The position numbers and the translations under genes were made by a program. Below, piece by piece: positions 11,817 through 23,959 of a DNA stretch of 64,000 bases. This DNA is from Phallusia mammillata (taxonomy: Eukaryota > Chordata > Ascidiacea > Phlebobranchia > Ascidiidae), in contig QLIY01000157.1 of the NCBI GenBank assembly GCA_003260075.1, positions 37,609 through 101,608 on the forward strand. The letters are read 5' to 3'. The notes under the pieces are model-generated. The model did no database searches, was not told the DNA's origin, and worked only from the letters and a program-made list of their open reading frames with translations. Within the stretch, counting starts at the first letter, position 1, and each line of letters begins with the position of its first letter.

Positions 11817-13838
11817 ATGAGTTCATGGCCTCGTGTCGTTCTGTTGGGCGACTCTATAACACAGTACTCGTTGCAACCAAACGGCTGGGGCACCTACGTT
11901 GCGCAACAGGTTCAGCGAAAATGTGACCTGATTAATCGTGGATTTTCAGGCTACAATACTGACAACATTGTCCAGTTTTTATCCAAATTAGTGGACGCCA
12001 AATTAGTTCAGGTTAGTAAACATGTTTATTTATAAAAATGCCAAAATGCTGACTAGTGTTCCGGTTCCACTAATGCAGTGATTTTCAACCGGTGTTCCGG
12101 GGAACACTAGTGTTCCGTGAAAGATCGTCAGGTGTTCCGCGAGAAATTTGCTGGTTTGGATGGAGGATTTTGATGTTTTGGACGTCTATGATTTGACTAC
12201 TGTTTAATTGTGAACACCGGTCGAAATTCACTAGCTTAACACAGTGAGATGAAATGGCTTTTTTATCGTATTTATCCGCCACCAACCCCCCCCCCTTAGT
12301 GGACGCCAAATTAGTTCAGGTTAGTAAACATGTTTATTTATAACAATGCCACAAATGCTGACTAGTGTTCCACTAATGCATTGTTTGCTTGACCATAAAA
12401 CTTTTTTTCTGGCCAGGCCTGTCAGTCTGTCAAGAAAATATTTCTTTAGAACATACAGCCTGGTCTAACCCAATCATAGCCTTGTCTAACCCAAAACATG
12501 CCTGCTTTAAACCGGACTGAAACAGCCAAAATAAGCAAGATAAAGATAGAATTTTGTGGCATAGGTACATAACAATATGTATTAATTGTGGTACCATAAT
12601 ATTTTTTTTATTTTTTAGAATGTGGCGTTTGTTACAATATTTCTTGGTGCCAATGATTCTGTACTTCCGGGTTCATACTCCAACCAGCATGTTCCAGTGG
12701 ATCGCTTTGAAGCAAACTTGTTTAAAATTGTGGAACATTTTAAATCACTTGGGGTCTCCTCAGACAAAATAATTCTTATTGCACCACCACCAGTTGAGGC
12801 AGAGGTAGGAAAACAAAATATTCTATACATAGACAGTTTTTACTATTTTGATAGTGGAAAAATTTAGGGCTACGTAAAAACATTTAATGTTATAACTCGA
12901 CAATTTTATGTGTAAAATTATAGAGCCAATAAATGATAGGCTGCAGACAGTGCACACTGTTTCGACCTATAAGGTCTCATCAGTGCAGCTGGTCGACAAT
13001 TTTAGTTTCAGGAAAGCTATATTTTCTACACCCTTTATTTACTTTTAAAGCCCATAATGCACCTATATAGGTTTCACACTTTACCACAAGTAACAATTAG
13101 TTGACAGGTAAAGTAAGGATTTTCTTATATTGTTAGACTTTGTAACTAACCAGTATATTGTGCCAAAAATTTAATTTTAAAATTGATTAAGTTTGAAATG
13201 AATCATTCACATGCAGTTAAGAGCAAAACATATGATGGAAAAAGGCAATGCATCTGTTTGTGATCGCTCCAATGACACCTCAATTGAATATGCAAAAGCA
13301 TGTGTAAAGGTATAAATGATCAAATTTATTAAGTAAAACGGATTGAAACAACATTATAGTTTGAAACTTCAGAATAGAAATTTTCATCTTAACACACTTT
13401 TGAAACCTTCAAATATGTTTGAACCAAAGCTATTTAATTTTAAAAGTTTGTCAAGGTAAATTTTTAGTAGGTCATTATAAAGTTTCCGGTACTAGCTTTT
13501 TAAAAATGCTCAAGTGCAGATACTCCACTCAAACCTGCCTGATGTATCCAAGCCTGTCAATACCTAAACTCTTCTGAAAGTAGTTATTCAGTATAAAAGT
13601 AACTCTAATTTGATGTAACTTTCACACCCAGGTTGCCAACAGCAAGAAGTGCAGAGTAATTGATTTGTTCACATTGATGATCAACAAACATTTGCCCACT
13701 TACCTACATGATGGGCTGCACTTTTCAGATGAGGGGAATTCCCTTCTAGCAAGTGAGCTGTCAACTCATGTTGAAGAGCTCACCAAAGAGCTGGATATGA
13801 ACCTGCCAGATTGGAAAGATTTATGTGGTGTTGAATAG
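11817..13838 (+). CDS. IAH1: Isoamyl acetate-hydrolyzing esterase 1-like, copy 1
   Basis: Predicted SGNH/GDSL hydrolase cleaving short-chain esters. Exons 11817-12011, 12619-12804, 13217-13309 and 13632-13838 are all phase 0 with GT-AG borders, giving 226 residues (human IAH1 about 248). Block I is VVLLGDSITQ (catalytic Ser about residue 12), block II is NRGFSGYNT, block III is GANDS (about 75), and the Asp-His pair is in DGLHFSDEGN. All catalytic elements are intact. It is the first of three tandem same-strand paralogues. Intron 1 (12012-12618) contains a truncated hAT-type insertion, a 10-C joint at 12286-12295 and, after it, a second copy of the last 16 or so bases of exon 1 with its donor; only the first copy is used in this model. 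A canonical AATAAA lies at 14089. The last exon is almost identical to that of copy 2. Confidence 0.93.
12076..12285. mobile_element. Truncated hAT-type insertion in IAH1 copy 1 intron 1
   Basis: Starts CAGTGATTTTCAACC, the usual hAT-MITE end, and is cut by the C joint at 12286-12295. The duplicate allele after the joint (about 12297-12380) reads through the same site without the element, giving a filled and an empty version side by side. Confidence 0.7.
12940..12996. repeat. Solo end of an inverted-repeat element
   Basis: The sequence AGACAGTGCACACTGTTTCG through GGTCTCATCAGTGCAGCTGG matches the left end of the element at 30678-30991. Only one end is present, in intron 2 of IAH1 copy 1. Confidence 0.6.
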
Positions 13839-14088
13839 TGTTCTAGGTTAATTGGCAACAGTAGCAAGAATATGTTGTCAATAGTTAATTCAATTTGAAA
13901 TGTAACTATTTTAAATACAGTATGTATGTGTTTTTTAAAGTTTAGTGTGTTTTTACAAAGACATGTGTTGTTTAGGCTATTTTTAGGTCAATCAATTGTT
14001 TAGCTGGTGACGCTTTATGTATTTTACAATCTTTTTTCTGTTATCATATGGTTGTATCACCAGGATTTTGTGCTAATATGTTTTTTTA

Positions 14089-14094
14089 AATAAA
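14089..14094 (+). terminator. Polyadenylation signal of IAH1 copy 1
   Basis: Canonical AATAAA 251 bases after the stop codon of IAH1 copy 1; no closer canonical signal was seen. Confidence 0.6.
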
Positions 14095-14372
14095 AGTGCA
14101 GAAATGTGGTATGACGTTTAGTTTTGAAGTGTCAATATGTCTTTGAAATAGTTCCCTTGGGTTTTAAACATTCACTATAGCTCAAACTCAAAATTGATTT
14201 TGTGGGATAAGAAACAGCGAAAAGCTCTAATTTGTGTTCGCACAAAAAGCACCTTTCGCTTGCTCCTTTCTCTTGTTTGTTTCTTTTTTGTCTCACTCTT
14301 TTGTTTTTAACGTCACCGTCGCCACAACGCGCGAAACACGAAAGTGCATATGTACATATGTATGGTTTACAT

Positions 14373-14695
14373 CAGGGGTGGGCAACCTGCGGCCCGCGGG
14401 CCAAATGCGGCCCTTCATTAAAGGTTGTGCGGCCCGCAGAGACGCTTAGATTTCAAATGTAGCCTACTGGCAAACGAGTCGAACTATTATATGTTTTAAA
14501 GCAGATTAATGCGCCTGATGCTAGTTTTCTGTGACCTGGCAAAATGTGGCTAGAATCAAATGCGAATTACACTTATATTTAAACATATTTGGTAAGCAAA
14601 AAAGTAAAATCACCTTGTGTTATACACAGGTGTGGCCCGCGATATAATTTTGACAATTGTAATTGGCCCCAGAGTAAAGAGGTTGCCCACCCCTG
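14373..14695. mobile_element. hAT-type MITE, family A (323 bp)
   Basis: Ends CAGGGGTGGGCAACCT and GGTTGCCCACCCCTG, with 8-base flanks GTTTACAT (14365-14372) and GTTCACAT (14696-14703), 7 of 8 matching. The interior resembles 48049-48366 and 63195-63515. Confidence 0.9.
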
Positions 14696-15188
14696 GTTCA
14701 CATCATTAGTGAGGTAGTTACGTAACTAAAGATTTAAGGCTAATGGAAGAAATGGCCTAGCGCAAATTGAACGGTTTCATGGTAATATCAGAAACATCTA
14801 TTCTTATAGCATATAGGGAGAAACAAACGTTCAAATGTATGTCTTTGTTGTGTGTTTTTTGTATTTTACGAAACACCGACGAAAAGCTTTTTGTGCATGA
14901 ACACCTCTTGGAAGATTTTCTGTTGCATAAAAGTCAACAGAAAAGTTTTGGTATCAATGTAAGATTTAGTCTGCTCCAAATGGTGTTTCACATTTTTTAA
15001 AGTCACAACAATTGATATTTCTTTTTCCAAAAAATAGAATTTCTAAGATTTCTGTTCTTACCTCAAGCTGTCAACAAAAGTCCCAGGGATTTTCCCCAAA
15101 TGATGATTTATTGGTTTACAAATACTAATGATTTTGCAAATACGCTTTAGGGTTTTGGATAGTTTTTATTCCGATTTTCTGCATAATT

Positions 15189-17285
15189 ATGAGTCGTTGG
15201 CCTCGTGTCGTCCTCTTTGGCGACTCATTAACACAACGCTCGTCGCACCCAAACGGCTGGGCCACTCACATTGCACAACAGTTGCAAAGACAATGCGATG
15301 TTTTAAATCGTGGATTTTCCGGTTACAACACCGACCATGCGATCCAGTTTTTGTCAAAAATAATTGATGCAAAGTTACTTCAGGTTGGTATTTTTTGCGT
15401 TTTGTTTTGTCAATGTGGACAAAAAGCATGGTGTAATTAATTAAATAGACGCCATACTTGCAATAACTTAGTTAATCTAGAATAGAATGGGTAGCAATTA
15501 GGCCAATTATAGCGTAATGCGGGGGTCGGCAATCCCTGGCACACAGGCCAAGGTTGGCACGAACCACTATTGTTTAAAAAAACGTTGGCACGCGAAGCCA
15601 TTACCACAAGGAAATAACAAGTAAATTGACAGGCGTCGCCTAAAAGGTTGCCGACCCTGGCGTAATGGAATCAAAGCAAATACTTTACAATCAGAAACTA
15701 TGTTATGTAAGGTTCTTTTTAACCTATATGCAGTTACATACTGACCCTTATTACATACATGATAGACATGCCTATATTTCTTAATCTTCACATATTTTTT
15801 CCATACTCATTATATTTACTATGTACCATTTACAATCTTCAGTAAATTAAAACAGTGAATAACACCTGCCTATACAGCAAGTATAAGGCTTCCCAATTCT
15901 GTTTTTTAGGATGTGGTGTTTGTTACTATCTTTTTTGGTGCCAATGATGCAGTTCTTCCGGAATGCTACACTAAGCAACATGTTCCAGTGGATCGTTATC
16001 AAACAAACTTGGTTAAAATTGTAGAACATTTTCAATCCCTTGGGATCACATCAGAGAAGATAATTCTCATTGCACCACCACCTGTTGATGCAGAGGTTCA
16101 GTTTGGTGACCTAAAATTACACAAAAAATGCTGGTTTATTGTATAAAAGACCTTTTAGTTTGTGAAAACAAAAAAACAACTGGTAGTAGCTGAAACATTG
16201 AGGATATTTACAAAATTAAGTGAAAACCTTCCCCTTTTCAGCACATGTGCAGTTAATGAAAATAAAAATGACTTGTGAAGTTAGGTTGATCCTTGAGTGT
16301 TTTTTAATCTTTACAACCAAATGTGCATCCTTTTTCTGAAATAGGTTAACTTTATTCAAAACTTATCGTAAATTACCAAGGAAGTTTTGTGCCAAAATCA
16401 TTCAGGATTTTATGATTTTTTTTTTCTTTAAACTTCAATTCTTGCAATTTTGTGACATTTTTTTGTAACCTTCCTGGCCAAAGTTTTTCGAATACTATGT
16501 GGTTTCTCCTGTATATTAGGTGTTGTTATGACTTTTCTAATGTTCTCCATTGCAAACAGTTGAGAGCAAAAGATTTGTTGGAAAGTGGTGATAAGCCATG
16601 TCTTGACCGTATCAATGATGCAACAATTGAATATGCCAAGGCTTGTGTTAAGGTATATATTAACACTCAGCATAAGTTGAATGTAAGGTTACTAGGTTAA
16701 AAGCACATAAAAAGGCAAACAAATTTGGGGAGAAGTTTGAAACATTTTTTCCCAGAAGAGCTCTATAGATTTGATGAAAAATTAACTTTACATTTTGTTA
16801 AAATTTGTAAAAAAAAACCCCCCCCCCAATTGAATATGCCAAGGCTTGTGTTAAGGTATATATTAACACTCAGCAAAGGTTGAATGTAAGGTTACTAGGT
16901 TAAAAGCACATAAAAGGCAAACAAATTTGGGGAGAAGTTTTTTAAACATTTTTTCCCAGAAGAGCTCTATAGATTTGATGAAAAATTAACGTTACATTTT
17001 GTTAAAATTTGTAAAAAAAATTTACATTTTGATTTTTTGGGTATAAACTAACAGGCTTTGTCATGATTTTATGTCAAGGTTGCCAATAGCAAGAAGTGCA
17101 GAGTAATTGATTTGTTCACATTGATGATCAACAAACATCTGCCCACTTACTTGAATGATGGGCTGCACTTTTCAGATGAAGGGAATTCCCTTCTAGCAAG
17201 TGAGCTGTCAACTCATGTTAAAGAGCTCACCAAAGAGCTGGATATGAACCTGCCAGATTGGAAAGATTTATGTGGTGTTGAATAG
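15189..17285 (+). CDS. IAH1: Isoamyl acetate-hydrolyzing esterase 1-like, copy 2
   Basis: Second tandem SGNH esterase. Exons 15189-15383, 15910-16095, 16560-16652 and 17079-17285 match copy 1 exactly in exon lengths (195, 186, 93, 207) and phases; the product is 226 residues. Motifs are VVLFGDSLTQ, NRGFSGYNT, GANDA and DGLHFSDEGN, so the Ser, Gly, Asn, Asp and His positions are kept. By my count exon 1 differs from copy 1 at 19 of 65 residues, exon 2 at 17 of 62, exon 3 at 12 of 31, but exon 4 at only 2 of 68, which points to gene conversion or a very recent partial duplication. Intron 3 has a 10-C joint at 16818-16827 followed by a repeat of the end of exon 3 plus its donor. AATAAA is at 17604. 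Confidence 0.93.
15520..15659. mobile_element. Short hAT-type MITE (140 bp) in IAH1 copy 2 intron 1
   Basis: Imperfect inverted ends GGGTCGGCAA and TTGCCGACCC with a perfect 8-base target duplication GCGTAATG at 15512-15519 and 15660-15667. Confidence 0.88.
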
Positions 17286-17603
17286 TGTTCTAGGTTAATT
17301 GGCAACAGTAGCAAGAATCTTCCTTGTAGACTGTATGTCTCTTAATATGCATAATACAACCAGTATGCAAGTTACAACCAGTATGCAAGTAGGGGGGGTT
17401 GGTGCCCCCCCCCCCTTAATATGCATAATACAACCAGTATGCAAGTTACAACCAGTATGCAAGGTGGTGGTGGTGATTTTTAAGCTTATAATAAAGACAA
17501 CTTTGCAACATGATTAGGGTTAGCAAAAGTATTTTTTTTTAATTTTTTAAACTATAACCAGCATGTGTAAATATGATTGTCAAGGTGATTTTATACTTCT
17601 TTT

Positions 17604-17609
17604 AATAAA
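17604..17609 (+). terminator. Polyadenylation signal of IAH1 copy 2
   Basis: AATAAA about 320 bases after the stop codon of IAH1 copy 2. Confidence 0.5.
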
Positions 17610-19081
17610 CTCCAATTATTGAAATGGTTTGATTTCTTTTATGCTGTACTTTAAAAGCTAATTTTGGATTATTGTTTGTGTTTAATTGCTAGTTTAAGCT
17701 GCAAAAATCAGTTCATGGTGATTGAAATCGACAGTTACGTACTGCATACCAGTGGACAATGTAAGTGACTATTGTACAAAACATCAGCATACTGATTACT
17801 CTGTGTTAGGGGTGATAATTCACTGCGATTTTGATCCCAAGTGTAGGTTTGGCAGATCGCATCACATTTTTAGAAAATAGATCGCATCGCATTTTTTTAG
17901 AAATGATACGGTGTAGCAGCAGCGCGTTTAATTATTATCCACCAATTGTGCCCTCTACTTTTTTGCGCCCATAACGTTTTAACGTTGCGCAGCTATTACC
18001 GGTTTGGTGATTGTCCAGTGCAATTGTGTCGCTAAGTGTTATTTCACCAAGCGAAATAAACTCAACTCCACTCAAATCAAAATTATACTGCTGCAGGTTA
18101 GGATATGGCACAGTTTACTACGAAAATTATGGTAAAGTGCTTTAGACATTGCAAGATTTTAAATCATGTTTATCTGATTAAGCGACGAGCGACGTTTTAT
18201 TGGACACACAAACATGGAATGCCTGAAAGTGTTATTACCGGGCAGCTCAGGCACGGATTCTTCCAAACTCTGCAATCTACGCAATCTAACTTATATATGC
18301 AATCTTCTAATGAAACTTGTAAAAACGTTGACAATTAGCGCTTTTAGGGTCTGGGTGAGGGTTTGTAAAAAATAACAATGTCAATTAATCTCAGACACCC
18401 GGCTTGCGGATGTAATGTTCATTTATGTTCACAAATGTCAAAAGAAAAATGAACCTTTATTGATGTCCAATGGTGTAAACGTATAATTATACGTATAGGC
18501 TATTAATAGCCTTTCCGGCAATGGTCATAACATACACACACACGCCCCTTAAAACATAAACAAATAATAAAACGTAAGCAACGCATCACATCCGTATGTA
18601 TACACATTCTCATCTGCAGCAAAATTGTTATGGGTGCCGGTTATTTACGCAGAATTGCCTATTGGTGTATTTTAGATAAAAAGTGTTTTTTCTTGCTCAG
18701 GGGCGTGGAGCCTGCGGCACGCAATCCAAAAGCATGCAGTTAAATCAAGGTTGTGTATGTGGCCCACGTAGACGCTTAACTGGTTTGTTGTGGCCCGCTA
18801 TTTTATTTCAATGCAGTGCTATAGACAGCGATTCTTAATTTTATTGTTTTTAAACTTCTCAATGCGACCATTGCTATTTTTCAAATGTAAATCGTAAATC
18901 GAGATGTTTGCTAACGTAGAAAAGTAAAGTTAACTTGTGTTGTACAAAGAAGCGCCTCGCGGTGTAATCAAATTGATGACTTGGCCCATCAGTGCTAAAA
19001 GTTATACAAAGGAGTTTAGAGTTTTACAACATATGCAGTAACTATACGCAGTTTACAGAACGCAACTGAAAAAATCTTGAG

Positions 19082-19384
19082 CAGTGATTCTCGAACTGTG
19101 TGCCGTGAGGGATTCCAAGTGTGTTTTAAATATTTCCTATGTTAAAAAAAGCGTTCCCTGCTGTTGTTTTAGGCGGTTCATGACGAAATACTGATGTGCA
19201 TGACAACGTTTCAAAGCTCATATTTTTGTCATTGGCAATTAAAAGCATCCTTACCCGCCACAAAAAAGTTCAAAATTACCATTCTATGAACAACTTTTGT
19301 TGTGTTTACCTGCGAAGTGTGCCGGGGAAGGAAACAAAAATAAATTTTAATGCACCGCATGCTAAAAAAGTTTGAAAACCACTG
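19082..19384. mobile_element. hAT-type MITE (303 bp)
   Basis: Ends CAGTGATTCTCGAACTGTG and AAAGTTTGAAAACCACTG. Flanks ATCTTGAG (19074-19081) and ATCTTGGG (19385-19392) match at 7 of 8 positions, as expected for a hAT target duplication. No coding capacity. Confidence 0.85.
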
Positions 19385-20462
19385 ATCTTGGGGAAAAAGG
19401 CAAAAACGTGGTGTTGATGGTTAATACAATTCTCAACGAACAAAGCAATTTACAGTTGCAAATAGTTGTAACCATTAAACTAGTATCCGTACTGGAATCC
19501 CTTTCAATTAATTATTCTTCATAGAAAACCGATCTACATAAACTGTTTTTTATGCGTTCCCAGATAAGTAGAACCTAAGGATAGAAATATTTCATACATA
19601 CAGCTATAAATTAAAAACTATCGGTTCGGTTAACATTAAGCTCGTGTATAGCTAATGAGACAATATCCCAACCGTAGCACAGACCTAAAAAGCGTAGCCT
19701 AAATGACAAAATGAATCTTAAATATCGTAAATAAAGTGTATAAGAATTGCTTGAACACATTATAGTGTTTAACTTCGCATGTAACAAGACTATATAGGCT
19801 AACTAAATTTGTGTAGTGTCTGTTATGCTGCAACATAACTCACCACTGTCGATGTTGTAAGCAATAGCATTAACCACCAACAAGGATTTCCGCCTTTTTG
19901 ACAGAACCCGTTTTCTGTATACACTACCAATATGAATTTCCTGTAACATTACCATCAACTATTGAATTAAGAGAATAAACCCCTTTACTGGTCGCGTACC
20001 ATCTTTTTTCTATCGCTGCGTACCCACCTAAAGGCCTGTTTAAAGGGGTAGGCCAGAGATAGGCCTATTCTTCTTGGCTAGGAAAGCATATTTCTAAAAT
20101 CAGCAAGGTTAGCAATTCCAGGAGAATTTCCAAGACATGAGTTTCGCCCATCAGTTAAATGCATTTTTGATCTGACTTGAAAAAAGCCAAGTAGATCAGA
20201 AAGCTATTCGCGTATCACTTTAAAACTTCCGGCATGTCACCAGTGGTACGCGTATACCAGGTTGAAAAACACCAACACAAAGTATTACTGTTACAGGACA
20301 AGCTGCCCCCCCCCCCATGCATTTTTGATCTGACTTGAAAAAAGCCAAGTAGATCAGAAAGCTACTCGCGTATCACTTTAAAAGTTATGGCATGTCACCA
20401 GTGGTACGCGTATACCAGGTTGGAAAACACCAACACAGAGTATTACTGTTACAGGACAAGCT

Positions 20463-22284
20463 GTGGACATTATGTCTGTTGCCATAAACAGCATTGTAAA
20501 CACTTTTAGAAGCTGCAAGTTTGTACATTCAGCCGTTTGTTGTCGGTTCGGCACAAAAAGTCATGGAATTAGCAAAGCACACCAAGATTGGCCGAAAGTC
20601 TTGTTGCTAGGTGACTCGCACACACAGCGTTCTTTTAATGAAGGCGGGTGGGGATCTCAGCTAGCTGATTTGTTACAGCGAAAATGTGACGTTTTAAATC
20701 GAGGATTCAACGGCTACACGACTAGAACCGCTTTGCGATATAAGTCGACCATATTACACAGATCATTAACTTCGGTAAGTGCTAAACAGAAACTTGTGAC
20801 ATGGTACAAACCTTAGCATGACCCCCCCCCCACGACTAGAACCGCTTTGCGATATAAGTCGACCATATTACACAGATCAGTAACTTCGGTAAGTGCTAAA
20901 CAGAAACTTGTGACATGGTACAAACCTTGGCATGCAGATGTTAACACTTCATCGAACTTGTGAATGATTTTAAAATTGTGAGGCACCGACCCAAAGGTTC
21001 GGGCCGGTATTTGAATATTTGACCAAAAGGCCTAATAGTTTTGGCTTTATCTGGCCAATCTAAATCTACCTGTCAGAATAAAGGTTTTAAACTAATTTGA
21101 CGGTTGTTAATGTATTGTAACTTTTTAGCGGCCTTGAATATTGTGCAGACAATGTTGCAAAAGAAAATACTTCTCCAACGATGGAATATTAACTAAAACC
21201 CCTAGCAAATGCATGAACAAAAACCGACCAGCAACTATTGTTTTGTATCATTGTTTTCAGAACCTTGCTGCGGCAATCCTGTTCTTCGGGACCAACGACT
21301 CCGCCTTGCCTGGTGCTTACACCCATGGTCATGTCCCGTTGGATGAATACAAATCCAATCTCAATGCCCTGGTTCAACTGCTCACTGAGTGTGGATTGAC
21401 AGAACAACAAATCATTATGGTAACCCCAGCTCCGGCCGATGTAAAGGTATTAAAACGCAGATTGTCCAGCTAACAAAAACGTTCGATGGCTGACAGGACA
21501 AAACAAACAAATCGTACAGCTCACAGTCAATTCATTTATGCTGATATAAATGTTTTTTCAAACCTGTGGTTATTCAAAAAATGACTTTGCGATAACGAGC
21601 AGTTTTCTTATTACAGGATCTATAGTTTCAACCAATTTTTAGCTTTATGGTCTGGAAATAATAACGAACAGCCAAACATTCACCGGCTTAATTTAACATA
21701 GTTAAATCGATTGACTTGTTTGTGATTCAGAACAGAACAGATACATTTAGGCTACAGTATTTAGGAAATAATTGTGCAGGTTTTGCTGTTAATTTAACTG
21801 ACTTTCTTTATAACAGACATGGTTCATCGAAAAGCAAATACAAGGTTACGGAAGTGATGAAGACCGAAAGAATTCCATAACCGTAGAATATGCGGTTGCC
21901 TGCAAAAAGGTGAAGCAAGTTTAAGTTTTCATCATAAAAATAACAGCAAATTCAATGATTTGTTAACATACCCTTCAAACATCAAACGTGTTGTAGATTG
22001 TGGTCAACATGAAAAAGTTTTTTGGCGCAAATTTCTTCTGTGAATATGCTAAAAACTACCTAAATAACAAGTAACTCGTTAAGGTGGCGAAACAGCATGG
22101 CTGCCGACTCGTCAACATGTGGGATATGATCAACAACCGACAAGACATTTCCATTTACTTCAGTGATGGACTTCATCTGTCAAAACTCGGCAGTCAGGTT
22201 CTTTACGACGCTCTGGCACCTCACGTGGCCGAACTGACAGCTCATTTACCAGAAAAATTACCAGACTGGAAGTCTCTGGATTGA
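20463..22284 (+). CDS. IAH1: Isoamyl acetate-hydrolyzing esterase 1-like, copy 3, N-terminally extended
   Basis: Third and most diverged tandem esterase. Exons 20463-20774, 21261-21446, 21817-21909 and 22084-22284; exons 2 and 3 keep the lengths 186 and 93, and all joints are phase 0 (263 residues). Motifs are VLLLGDSHTQ, NRGFNGYTT, GTNDS and SDGLHLSKLG, so the catalytic set is intact. Unlike copies 1 and 2 it carries about 40 extra residues ahead of the SGNH core. They are rich in Ser, Arg, Lys and Cys, almost free of acidic residues, and compatible with a mitochondrial or other targeting peptide (inference). Met at 20463 or 20472 could start translation. A 10-C joint at 20822-20831 is followed by a repeat of the last 50 or so bases of exon 1 and its donor. 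No AATAAA is visible close after the stop. Confidence 0.9.
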
Positions 22285-22368
22285 AAACATAAAATTATTG
22301 GATAGACAGTATCTCGTCGATATTACAAGTTGTACTTACCTATGTATAGGCAACATGCCGGTTCAGCT

Positions 22369-22560
22369 TCCAAATGACCGAGTGGTTACGTAGAACGCCT
22401 TGAACTCGGAAGGTTTCCGGTTCAAACACCACGTCAGTCGCTTGCGTTTAGGTTCGCAAACCCAGCAAACACGCACAACTGGATCACAATGGGACAGATG
22501 AGCTAATTGCAAGCATTGGCACATTATAACGTAAAGAAAATTAAACAAACTAAACAATTT
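22369..22560 (+). mobile_element. tRNA-derived SINE
   Basis: The head resembles a class II tRNA: TGGTTACGTAGAACGCC (A-box-like), CTTGAACTCGGAAGG (anticodon-arm-like), then CCGGTTCAAACACC (B box GGTTCAAAC). The acceptor stem does not pair and there is an unrelated tail, so it is a SINE and not a functional tRNA. Confidence 0.6.
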
Positions 22561-23161
22561 GTTATGCTTCATCAGTGAAGTTTAAATTGAAAGATCCACC
22601 AATCATTTGAGAACTATTTATTACGTTGTGCATCTAAGCCTCTCGTTTCTACTGTTGTACGAATTAAGAGAGTTACAATTGAAAGTTAGCGATCAAAGTA
22701 TTGATTAAACAGTTTGTGTTCGTTAAGCAAGAACAGGACACGAAAGTGCTAGAAAGGTAAACAAGATTTTGAAATATGTTTTCGAAAAGTCAAACGGTTA
22801 ATTAGTATAACGGCACACGAGTCATGCGTTTCTTGTGAAGGTTGTAGAGTGGAACTGCGTTTTCATATTACGTCGGGGTCACCAATTTTGCAGCAAATGC
22901 AATAATTATAGTCATGTTAAATTGGGAGACTCTTGACTTTTCCAACTTGTCAACAACAGCAATAACTTGTGCAAGGGCAGCACAAGAGCTTTGTTTTGGG
23001 TTGTAGTCGGTATATTTTAGGAGGGAATTAGGAAAATTCTGACCAATTCCACAGCCCTAGTTTATACTTCATTCTTTGCTGGCCTACCTGATAAAAAATA
23101 TGGCCGAGTCCAACGCTCTGATGAAATTAAGCCAAACTGACTGAGAGTGATTATACTAAGC

Positions 23162-23592
23162 CAGTGGTTCTCAACCTTTTTTCTTTCGTGGCCCATTTTC
23201 ATTCCTCAAAAATTCTGTGGCCCAGTAAATTTTTATGAAAGAAAAAACAACTATCAAATAGGTTCAGAAAAAAAATGCAGAACATAAGTACTTTCAGTTA
23301 TGACCGAGTAAATTGACAAGGGATATGCTGCTATCTGGCTTTATTGTAATCACAAAGTAGTTTATTACATCATAAACATAAAGTGTTGCAGAAATTCAAA
23401 GTAACTTTATTCCGTAAATAGATTAATTTAAATTAATTTACATCCTTTCCCAATTTCTCCAAAGCTATTATTTTTGTAAAACTGAGTGTAGTGACACAAA
23501 TGAAAGTAAATTCTTAAAAAAGGATTCTATTTGATTGGTCTGTGACCCAATAAAAATGCTTCCATGGATGGCCCACTGGTTGAGAACCGCTG
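23162..23592. mobile_element. hAT-type MITE (431 bp)
   Basis: Inverted ends CAGTGGTTCTCAACC and GGTTGAGAACCGCTG with a perfect 8-base target duplication TACTAAGC (23154-23161 and 23593-23600). Its right end is repeated at about 24355-24453 as part of the duplicated block. Confidence 0.95.
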
Positions 23593-23959
23593 TACTAAGC
23601 AATATCAGACCCTCCAACAGACAGCGTGGTCATTGACGAACTGAAGATGGCAGTTAGGCGAAATATACACATACATTCCATGTAAATTCATTGACTGATT
23701 CTGTTACTTGCAAATCGTGTTTTCAGAGGAACAGGGAACTATGGCAGGGAGAAAACCTGAAAAAGTTTTTATTTATAAAATACTCGCCATGCACGCAGTT
23801 GGTGTACAATAGAATGTATTCCATATAGACTGTGAGCCATCGTATAGAAATGATGGCAAAATACAAATACACGCATAAGATGGGAGCGTTCCATTCCAAC
23901 TTCACACAAATCCGACTCAAATCGACCAAAGCATCTTCCGGCGTTCGACCAAACAACAA

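Larger units (their letters stand above)
13839..15188. other. Intergenic region between IAH1 copies 1 and 2
   Basis: Holds the 3' UTR of copy 1 with AATAAA at 14089, a hAT-type MITE at 14373-14695 and the presumed promoter of copy 2. No further gene is recognisable. Confidence 0.6.
17286..20462. other. Intergenic region between IAH1 copies 2 and 3
   Basis: Contains the copy 2 3' UTR, a C joint at 17405-17415 with repeated flanks carrying CCAGTATGCAAG units, a degenerate hAT-type remnant near 18700-19000, a clear hAT-type MITE at 19082-19384, and a C joint at 20306-20316 whose right flank (to 20460) repeats 20150-20305 just upstream of copy 3. Short reading frames here show no recognisable protein. 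Confidence 0.6.

Noticed and set aside
22369-22450. Possible tRNA gene
   Set aside because: A and B boxes are present, but the acceptor stem does not pair and the sequence continues into a SINE-like tail.
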